Positions 48,201 to 59,700 of a stretch of DNA of 64,000 bases are shown piece by piece. Location: contig NC_065408.1 of NCBI RefSeq assembly GCF_024362695.1, forward strand, positions 4,526,001 through 4,590,000, given 5' to 3'. Origin of the DNA: Pectinophora gossypiella. Taxonomy: Eukaryota; Arthropoda; Insecta; Lepidoptera; Gelechiidae. The notes under the pieces were generated by a model. It searched no databases. It was not told the DNA's origin and saw only the letters and a list, made by a program, of their open reading frames with translations. Position numbers and translations under genes: made by a program. The stretch's first letter is position 1, and every line of letters starts with the position of its first letter.

Positions 48201-51200
48201 GGAGCGGATTGGTGGTTATTAACGACTGCTAATGCAGCCGGGACCAACGGCTTAACGTGCCTTCCGAAGCACGGAGGAGCTCGAGATGAAAACTTTTTTT
48301 TTTTTTGTGGTCACCCATCCTATGACCGGCCTCTGCGAAAGTTGCTAGCTGACTAGCTGTCCGCCCGTGACTTTGTGCGCGTGAAATTCGGTTATACCTC
48401 GCTGCACTTTATCCATCCCAGTTTTATCCCCTTAGGGGATGATTTTAGGGATAAAAACTCTAAGTCCTCTAGGTCTCAAACTATTTCCATACCAAATTTT
48501 GTCTTAATCGGTTTAGATGTTTAAGCGCGATAATGTAACATACAGACAGTGTAACTTTCGCATTTATTAATTATTTAGGTTCCTATATAGTATAGATTGA
48601 AGATTATGTACATGCATAATCAATAACAGATAATATAATCTTTATTGGAGCAGGCAGTGACTAGGAGACAAATCACATTTCATATCTATGGTATTTAATA
48701 TAATATGTCATATTAGTTTAGAAGGTAAATTTTATCCATGATATCTGAAATAAACTTTCTCTATATTTAACTCCAAAAAAATCTAATAAATGTAACTATT
48801 TGAGTCATTGCCTAATTTATGACCTGTCGCTAATCACTTCAGGCCTAATGAAAATTCCTCAGAACAAGTCATTAATAAATTAAAGTGAAAATTCCTTCGT
48901 TTTATAACAAAACGTCATTATAAAAGTTGCATAATGGAGTAGGGAACGTTTAGGTAAGGGCATTTTGGATAGTCAGTTGACGGCTGTGGCTTGACAAGAA
49001 TTGACAGTTAAGTGATTTTAAAGTTCAAGTGCAAATTGTTCAATCGGCGTGGTTTAGCTCGGCTATTAACTTAAAAGGTAATTTTCTTGTTAACTGTAAA
49101 AGAAATATGATTGTTAAAGATTTTTGTTTTAGCTTCTTGCTTGTCTTTAATGCGTGTGAGGTAAAGGTTTGCGTCGTACGTTGAGCCTTGTTTTTTCAGA
49201 GAGATCGGTTAGATACTTACATTAGTTTTAATAAGTATTATGAATTCAATTTGCTTCCTAAACGGAGATCGCTGATCACCATTGAGTTGTTATATTATTT
49301 TACGTGCAATTTTAACTAACACAGTTTGCCTGGCCATTATAATAATTATATAATCGGCGATACGGCTCACCACCTATCACGTTGGTCTAACAGAAAGCTC
49401 GGTGAAGTAGCATTTGTCTGTCAAAAGATTAAAATAATTCATCACATAACATAACATAAGCTCACAACTATATCCTAATTGGGGTAGTCAGAGTTGCATC
49501 CATCCCAAGGTGAACTAAGTACCCACACCTCATCGAGCTTTCTGTTAGACCATCGTGATAGATGGTGAGCCGATAATGTCGTCGACATGTAAAATAGGAA
49601 TGTAACAGCGTAATTATTACAATAATGACAATCTCTGTGGGTTGTGAGGTGAATTACCAACCTCATCAACCCTGGTGTCAGGGTTATTACTGAGCGGCCA
49701 AAGACCCCTGACATGGCTCATGTAACGACTGCTTACATCAGTAACCGGGACTAACAGCTTAAACGTGGTTGAAGCACCGATCACCTTACTTTCTGACGCT
49801 CAGGTGATCAGCCTGTTATGTCCTAAACAAACTTGGGATCAAAAAGTAATTTTTGTGGTACGTCCCCACCGGAAGTCGAACCCAGGACCTCCGGATCGTG
49901 AGCCCAACGCTCAACCACAGGACCATGGAGCTCGTTACAATGAAAATAACATTGATTTATTCGCACGTCTATGTTAATAAGTCTTCATGTGTACAATTGA
50001 CACAAGTGTACCAATTTTATAAAATTACAGAAAACTTTTGCACGTAAAATTACATCATTCCATCGTAGAACAATGTACACAAACATTAATTTCAACCTGT
50101 TAGGCTCTGAATTAGCGTGAGATATATATTTACGGAAAAGATTACTATAGGTTTATTTTGTTTGTAATGGTCTTAACAGATACGTCGGGTGGTTTAAAGA
50201 TTTGCTCGGAAAAAAACCCAGTTTCGATTGAAAAAAAAAACTTGTAGAAAACTCAATTTCGAGTGAAAAAACATAAGTATTTGTAATGCTACGTGTTGTC
50301 AAGTAGTAGCAATACTTAATTGTGCGGTTTTTTCACTAGTCTGTTATTTTCGAAATTTTATTACATTCTTTTCCATTTTACAATACCCGGTGGCCCCCAC
50401 TGTTCGTCCAGCATTGGGGAAAAAAGTTTTAGTGTTCACCAGTAGGCGCCCTCAGGAGAGGTCTTAGGTATAAGTACCTACTCTATTTAATGCGTTTATA
50501 AAGACAGGCATAACTTTGTGAAAAACCCTTAAATAAAAGAAAAAAACTGGCGAAAGTCAGTTTATTATGCAAAATTCGAATTTTAAATTTTTCAGAAATA
50601 TTAAGGTATATCTAACAATTACCATGACACAACCGAAAATGTTTAAATATTTTACAATTTTAGTAGTTACTCCATTTGTTTTTAATTTTTTTTTAACTTT
50701 ATTTTTGTTTCAGGAGCAAGCGGAATGGCGGTTAACATTTCCTTCGTAGATTCTTACCGGAAGTTTATGGAGAAGAACAGCGGTGAGTAACATTTTTTAT
50801 ATTAATTTATAATATTATGATAAAAAAATAAGCTTATCGTTATTGAGGATGTAGGCAGATGCAAACTAAATAAAAAAACCGTAGTAGAAAAAAAATATTT
50901 TAGAAAAAAAATTAGAAGAAGTGTAAGAGTGACTAACGTCGCACTGCTAAGCATTAGCCTCTCCAGGTTTGGGACATGATGATGGTTCACTGAAAAACAC
51001 CCATGCCTGAACCAATTTAAAAACGATCAGATACCGAATCTGATCGGATCGGGACTGACCGGAGTACGCACAGGACTGCTAAAAATAGAAAGAGGAAGGG
51101 AAAGCCTTTGCCCAGCTGTGAGATCTTGTAGGCTAGATTAGATAAGATCGAACCTAGTTTCTCTTTGATCAACATTCCTGACCTTCACAGACATTGATGT

Positions 51201-54200
51201 ATAATATACAACTATATTTTGATCACTAAGATCGTCACTCAATAACGTCACGACGTTAATAAGTCACGTCAAAAAAAGACGCTCAACGCGTTCTATCAAA
51301 ATTTCTTATTCAACTCATGAGTACATGAAGTAACGAAGTTATTACACGAATGTCAACAAACAAGGCCGTAGAGGCTCTCGAGCGTAAACATTTCTTCACA
51401 TTCAATAAAAAAAAAATACTTGCATTATGACGTAAATTCGCACCCATGAGTAAGTCTTTGAAAAACTATTGCAAAAGTGACAATTGCAGGTTTTAAAACT
51501 AATTCTGCAATGCAATGTAATGCGGATCGTGATTCTTATTAATAAAATCATAGTTTTGGTTGTAATAAAGACACAGCCATTACTTTTAGACTTTTTTTCT
51601 AACCGTGTCAGGGACAAAACAATGAATTGTAATGGTGAATCTGCCATAGGTTAATGCTGCTATTAGGGTTAATGATTTTTTATGTAGAGTTTTTGACGCC
51701 GCCTTCAACGCTTCTCCTATCCCATATAACTGTCATTTAGCCTTCTTTTTTCTACTTATGTTGTTTGTTTATCGTAGATTTATTTCAGTTAGATCAGTCT
51801 AACAGAAAGCTTGGTGAAGTTGGGTACTTAGTTCATCTTACGATGGTAAACTTCTTACCATTTGGGATAAGGCCGTGAGCCTAAGTTATGTTATATGGAC
51901 GAACGAACTATGGACCCAATTTACATTAACACACACACAACTCGTACAAGATTCGGATAAAGAGGAATTAAAGGCTTCTGAGTTTATGACGTCTGATGCT
52001 TACCATCTGTAAGAAATACACGATAATAGAGAAAATTGCGGTTGTATTATTTTTGGGATCAGCTTATTTATTGGTTGATTTTATAGATTTATAAAAAACA
52101 TTCCGTTTCATTATTTCTTAATAGTATCTGAAAGGTGGTTGTATTATTTTGATTGAGATTACTACTGGGTTATTGGTGTGCAGAGCTAGACGGGAGGTGA
52201 GTAGCTTTTTTTTTGGGGAGCGCTGAAGGCTCTCACCCGGTACAACGTTTAAGACAACAGGCCTGAGGGTGCCCAGTTGGGCGCGAACCTCGGCTCAGAG
52301 CGTCATCTGAGAGGAAAGATATTTGAAAGAATTAATCGACTCTAGTGGGTCGATCAGTAAGCAAATACTCAAGATCTTGCATGCCTTAATTAAATAATCA
52401 TAAATATTACAACACAAATACAAGTCCTCCCACACTATGATCTATTTAGTTGAATTAATAATTAGGTATATCTTTACGACTAATAACTATCAACACTTTA
52501 TTGTTTCAACACACGTTAAACGTTTCAATCCGTCTAAATTGTTCCGTAAAAAACCTCTTTTTATTAAACAAAATCTTTAATGTATTTCGACACACTTTTA
52601 ACTGATTTCACTAAGACACGACATAATAGGTTCCATTTTAGAACAAAGATCTTGCTAAAATATCGTAAAATAAAAAATAAAAAATACTTTCGTGTGATAT
52701 CATCTTACGGTGTGGCTATTAGTGGCAATAAAAAATGAAAAATACGTTCAACAACTCTTTATATCATCACTATTCTCATGCAGGTTGACTTCATTATAGT
52801 CAGGCTAGATATAAAGATACCAGCACTGGAAAATTCTCGACCGATAGTCGTTAACATGCTGATAAAAAAATAATGCGTCACTGAATGATTGTAATGCTAA
52901 TTTAATAAGATTTTTGTCAAGTTCTAATATCTACTTAAGCTTAAAACATCCGATTTGTAATAGTTGCGGTGTAAAAAATTTTAGACATCTTAACTAATAT
53001 TACTAGACACAGGGCAGCCGTAATTGTCAGTACAATTCAGAGACGGATGACGGGAGTCCTAGCATGGCTTTGAAATAAACTACTCTGGGCGCCATACTAC
53101 TTTTTCTACTGCGGGTAGTCGCCAAGAGTACAACAACTTCTATTAGCTCCCAAATATTTTTTATTTAAAAATAGTACAATACAATAGTTTAATTTATTTA
53201 GGCAAATTATTAGTGCATAGTTAGTGCCACTCGCCTGCAGTGTATTTCTCCTTTCACCAATATCACCTCCAGCGTCTCATCACTATGGACCACGTACAGG
53301 TACACACTAGTATGGATAAAATTTGAAAACATGTCACATTAACTTTTTTGACAAATTAAACCGTAAGTCTCATTAAATGTCGAATATGATAGTGCGACAG
53401 GGTTCTAAAGTGGGTACATGATGTTGCTCTGTACATTCATCGCATGATGAACAAGCATCCATGCGTTACCGGGCTTTCTATTTCTACCAGGTGAGCCAGC
53501 TGTACGTAAAATAAATTAATAACCTTTTGTTTTAAATCAAGTTCAATTGCAAAACATCATTATAAAGCATTACGGATTTTTAATTTTCAATATATAATAC
53601 TCTTTAATTATTGTAATTGTATTAAACTAAACAATCCACGATGAATACAAACAAAATCTTAATTTACATGATAATTATACTTAAGTTAAGAAATAAATTA
53701 ACAAAGTTTACGTACGTACGTAAAATAATGTGTACGTTCCAGAAATATTACATTTCTATTTTTGAAACATCAAGCCTAAAATTTTCCTACTATTCCATTT
53801 AAACATGTATCTAACATAATACGATTACGACGAAGTTTAATGACATACTTACCGTGTAAAAACAAGTTTTTGAATTCTAGAGCACTACAAATATACCTTT
53901 GCCGTAACATTGACATTGGCATGTGTTTATGTTAAATTATAATAACAATACGTCATACCAACCCAAACAAAACATTCTGTTTTAGAATTTATTTCACAAA
54001 TAGTGGTCACATTTTTGGTTACACGCAAAACGCCGGGAAAGCGGGAGTAATGGCGCAGGGTACGTAACCAGCAGACTGAGATGTATAATTTTGTTTCCTG
54101 TTTCAAAAAGTACTTACTAAAACATGTTTTTAAAAAACTACGCGGTGTACTTAACTGTAATTCTTTACCAAAAGCATACAGCACTATTTATTTTTAAAAC

Positions 54201-56681
54201 ATGACAAACGTTCTAAGTCATTAACTGGTTTTTTCTGTATATGTTTTACATTTTGTGCTATGCAATACGGTTTCGAAAGAAAAAAAACAAGATAGTGGAA
54301 TAATCCATTCATAACATGCAGTAGTAACTTGTTAATGGAATTCTACATATTGGTGTGTCATGATCCAAATTAAAAGGGTTCTTATCACGGCAGGTACTTA
54401 CATCATTTTTAAATATTTGTGTATGTATAGATTTCTGTACTTATACGTAGAAATTGAATGGTTGGCGTCGTAAGCACCTGGCGTAATAAGGGCCCTTTTG
54501 ATTTGGATTATCAGCTATTGTAGATATTTAGGCTAGAGCAAGCCGAAAAAGGACCAATAACTTGTAGTCATATAGCATTGATAAATATATACATACATCA
54601 TCATTAGCCCTTTAACGTTCCCACTGCTGGGGCACGGGCCTTCCCTATGGATGGATAGGGAGATCGGGCCTTAAACCACCACGTGGGCCCAGTGCGGATT
54701 GATGGTTATCAACGACTGCTAATGCAGCCGGAACCAACGGCTTAACGTGCCTTCCGAAGCACGGAGGAGCTCGAGATGAAAACTTTTTTTTGTGGTCACC
54801 CATCCTATGACCGGCCTTTGCGAAGGTTGCTTAACTTCAACAATCGTAGACCGAGCGCGTTAACCGCTGCGCCACCGAGCTCCTCAAATATAAATTCACG
54901 TCCGAAATATTCAAGTACAACGTGAAAACAAAACAATTAAACAAATCGACGATTTGGTCCCATAAGTATATACTTAGACTTACTCAGAATGTGCAATGTT
55001 TGGTCTGATTGAGTGTTTTAAAAACAAATACTGAATATCTTATTCGATAAAAAAAAAACTTTAAGAGACAAATCTATAGATAAAAATCGACAAAACATCC
55101 ATAATGATCCATTTCGTATTCAGTGACAAAGTGCTATAATCCATTTATTTATGTACGTGACTGTATGTACGCATTTTATCGATTGTGTGGTAGGTCGCAT
55201 GTTTAATTCTACATGATTATATTAGGACGATGTTATCGAGTTCAAAATAATATACGCACTTTAGGCTACGTTCTCCAAAAATAATATAAATGGCGCTTCT
55301 CGGGTACATTTGAAAATATAATGTAATGGCAGAAGCATATATAAAAATAATGCTGCTTCATATTTTGATCACATCATAGTTAAGTGATAACCTTATTAAA
55401 TGGGTGAAAATTATAAGATGTAATCGAGGATGGGTGTAATAAAAAGGGTCATAATTTATAGCCAAAAACAAAGATAAAAGATGCATACGCAATTTGTTAT
55501 GTCCCATCAATCAACCGGAGGAGGATGGAGCAATTATGGCTTATATTTGCTTAATAACACAATACTCTTTTGGAAAACCCAACAAACGGATATATTTGTA
55601 GACCAAATTCATAATAGGTGTGGTTAAAATATTTTCTCGCTATGCGGTTTTTTTGACATTAATTTTCAATTGAGGCCGCAGTTAACAACATCCTATTCCT
55701 TATTCAAATAATCTTGCCAGAAAATCCATAATCAAATGCTAAATGTTCTGGAATATTTTATACCATAATTATTATTTGGTATAATTTAAGCTGATTATTT
55801 TTTTATCTAGATAGGTATATCTCGGATACATTTACGAGTATCAATTTGTTATGTCTTTTTGAGAATCTGTCTTTATAAGAATAAAAGGTTTATATACAAT
55901 CAAAATTCCAGATTTATTTTTCTTTTTGGTAGGTGTCTTTCGTTTTATAACTTTTCTCGTGTGGATTGTGGGATCAATGAACGACCTCGTCAACCTTGTT
56001 TTCAGGGTTACTGTTGAGCCTACAAAGACCTGACTCATCATTTTAAAACTGATGGATAGTTGTCTAAATACACTCTAATCAGCATCTTATTTTTTCACGT
56101 GGGTTGTGAGGTGGATTACCAACCTTATCAACCCTGGTGTCAGGGTTAAGCCGCCAAAGGGCCCTGTATGACTCATGTAACGTCTACTTACTTACATGAG
56201 TACATACTGATACCACACATACATAGAAAGTAACACGGAGATACAGTAGTGGAGTGGTAGTGCCGGTAGTAGTAGATACATAGTAACCGGGACCAAAGGC
56301 TTAATGTGCTAGGATCTTTTCCCCTATTCCCAGTATACTGTGAAATTTTGAAGAAGGTACAAAAATCCCAGTGGTCTCACCAGTAAGTCTATTGGGAAGG
56401 AAATTCCGAATAGTTCAACTGGTAAGACTATTCGGACGAATCGGACGGTCGATTCGAACGGATCGGTCTAGATGAGGATTTTTAAATGTAGGGATTTAGG
56501 TCACAATAGATGTGACAAGGTCGCAGTGATCTCGTGGGCTGTATCAGTTCGGCCCTCACAATCTATACTTATAATAAATCTGTAGAGAGGTCAATTCTGT
56601 ACATTAAATATTTTTTCAAAATAACTATCAGGGGGTGATAAGTGGTCGATACTGATGCCAAAAATGCAATCAGTAAAATTA

Positions 56682-56717
<36 letters not shown>

Positions 56718-59700
56718 ATGTTCCTTATAGAAACAAAAACTACTGGACGGATTTTAATGAAACTTGGTACAATTATTCTTCACACTCCTGGACAGGTCTT
56801 AGTATACTTTTCATCACGCTACAATCAATAGGAGCAGAGTAGTGAAGGGAAATCCTTTTGTATGAAAAATCTAAACCACTCAAGTTAGACGTTTGAAATT
56901 TGGCATGCAGGTGCCTTAGATACCGTAGAGGTGCACTAAGAAAGGAATTCCCGAAATTCCTACGGGAACGGGAATTAGCGGGAAAATCCTTTTGTATGAA
57001 AAATCTAAACCACTCAAGTTAGACGTTTGAAATTTGGCATGCAGGTACCTTAGATACCGTAGAGGTACACTAAGAAAGGAATTCCCGAAATTCCCACGGG
57101 ACTGGAATTAGCGGGAAAATCCTTTTGTATGAAAAATCTAAACCACTCAAGTTAGACGTTTGAAATTTGGCATGCAGGTACTTTAGTAAACTTAAAGCTT
57201 AGTTGCAACAGGATATTACAAAATTCCCACGGGAACGGTAGTTAGCGGGAAAAAACATTTGTATGAAAAAATCAAATCTAAATAAAAGGAGAAACTGACT
57301 GACTCAGTGACTGACATATCAACGCATAGCCTGAACGGCTAAAAGTAGGCATTTGAAATTTTGAAGGGACATAGCTTAGGTACCGTAGAGGTGCACTAAG
57401 AAAGGAATTCCCGGAATTCCCACGGGAACGGAAATTAGCGGGAAAATCCTTTTGTGTGAAAAATCTAAACCGCTTAAGTTAGACGCTTGAAATTTGGCAT
57501 GCAGGTACCTTAGTTAACTGAAAGCTTAGTTGCAACAGAATATTGCAAAATTCCCACGGAAACGGGAGTTTGCGGGAAAAAAACATTTGTATGAAAAAAT
57601 CGAAACCGCGTAAGATAGATGTTTTCAATTCAATTCAATTAAATTATTTATTGCATTCCATGTAGTACAATGGGGTGTTACATAGGCATAGGAACTAAAA
57701 CATGGACCCTGTAGGACACAGCAACGTTGAAGGGAAGAGAGGAAGTGTGTATTAAAATTAAAACTCAATGAACAATCAATTTAAAAAAAAATCAATTCAA
57801 TCAATTGATTCAATCTAGCATGCATGCATACCTTAGTAAATATAAAGTTTATTTTTGGCTGTAAGTATTTTGAAAAATGGGAGTTATTGGGAAAAAAATT
57901 GTATGAAAAAATCTAAACTGCATAAGTATGCACTCCCACACACACAAAGATCTCTCTCTTATATAAGACGCCACGCGGACGAAGTCGCGGGCAAAAGCTA
58001 GTTCTCAAATAATAGTAAAGACTATTCGGTAAAAATACTGGGAACCCAGTGTTCTTTTCCAACAAGATTCGCTAATGGCCACATGCGAGCGCATCAACGT
58101 TGGGGTTGAAGCAATCGTTGTAGCCGAAGCTGGCTGGATCACATCATCATCATTATCAATCAATGCCACTATTTCTGATAAATTATAAAGTGTTTAAGGA
58201 AAAATAAAAATGTTAAAATAATTATATTATTCTTATTGCATCTAACACTTATCCAATGTATGTGTCATACACTCATCTAACAAAGACCAAACAGGTGCAT
58301 TGAAGCACATTGAAACGTGCAGATAAATCTACGTATTATTCTAATAAGATAAGTGTTACATCTTCCGCGTTAATTCTTAGGCACTGTTCACAATGGCGAG
58401 CTGGCGCGGGCGCAGGATAATCGGTCTCTTGTATTTATTAAAGAGGAAAATCTGTTATAATAATATGGTGTAATAAAATAATAGAAAAGATTTATCGATA
58501 TTTATTCAAATTATAACTCGTTTTTGGCGCTTACGATTTGTGTGCACGCAAAAGGCATTTAATTGTTTAAATGATCAATCTTTATTGCATGCAAATTTAT
58601 TTACTTACAAATTCCATGCGTCGTTCCTTTAATAAATGCAAAATATTACAAACTAAAGAAAATTTTATAACGAGTGTCATTATTAATCAATCAATAAAAT
58701 TATATATAGGTAGTTTTTAGAAACGTTTAATGGCATAATAGTATTTCACTCGCTAAGTACTTACATCTTTTTTTTATGTGACTTATTGTTTGTAGATTAA
58801 CTGTATAAATGCATGCTCACCCGGTTTATACGTCATCTACGACGCCTTTCTTCGTCAACAAATTGGATATTATTTCGTAAAAAGAGTTTTATGTCATTTG
58901 AAAAAGAAATAAACAATCTTTTTTTGAATGACAATTCAGTGCGTTTCATTGAGGCAACCGGAGATCCAAGGGCTGGCAGCTTTTTTGCGCAAAGAATAGG
59001 TCTGGTAGATCATAGGGGAAATGCTGTCAGCGTTTTGGGCACTCTGCCTCAGCGTGGCGCGCTGGAAGAATTATTCTCATTATAATAAGCTGCGGGCTTA
59101 GCACCGTAAGCGCGCGACTCTTTCTCGCCTCGACATACGTCACCCGTCACTCTCACATAGTACTGCACAGAAAGAGACAGACGATCTCTGTCGCGGCGAG
59201 AAAGAGTCGCGTGCTTACGGTGCTAGGTCGGCTGGTGTTGTTTCTATTGTATTTTTTTTTTTGGGAATTAATAAACAATTGAATTTAAGAAAGTAATGTA
59301 ATAATTTACTTGTAATATAAAAAATGAAACCAATAATAGTAACCAGTAGGTGAACTTTTTGTTTTTATACCTATTTGAGAGCTATTTATAGAACAGTCAA
59401 CGAACCGTGGCAATGATTGCTACATAAAAAATGTAGGCCATTGATGTCTTGGGGCTCTTTCACTCTGCGCACTCGGCACCCTGTGGAATTTATCAAATAA
59501 CAAACTTTCTGCTAAAAAAATGACAATACTGTACAAATCAAATAAGTCACACTAAGGCAGCCAAGTTGCAATCGATTTCGAAAGCAATAACAATAACAGT
59601 AAAATGTATGCGATTTACATATGGTAACAAAAGCTGATATATGTCAATCCTATATGAAATTATGCCAATATTCCATAATCCCATATATTTTCATCACTGT

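Larger units (their letters stand above)
27273..50713 (+). other. Elongase intron 1 (23.4 kb)
   Basis: It begins GTAAGT and ends TTGTTTCAG. It is filled with the SINEs, MITEs, LINE tails and Helitron-like elements listed separately. No other conserved coding sequence was recognised in it. A candidate internal promoter sits near its 3' end (48975). Confidence 0.65.
56562..58002 (+). mobile_element. Nonautonomous Helitron with both ends
   Basis: The 5' end TCTATACTTATAATAAATCT follows an A. The 3' end has an imperfect hairpin (CGCGGACGAAGTCGCGG) then GCAAAAGCTAGT, and T follows. TC start, CTRRT end and A/T insertion are the Helitron hallmarks. The 1441-bp interior has a (TCTG)n run and a degenerate tandem array but no Rep/helicase coding sequence. 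Confidence 0.85.

Noticed and set aside
56850..57610. CRISPR array
   Set aside because: The units are long, directly tandem and degenerate, with no unique spacers, inside a Helitron in a eukaryotic intron.
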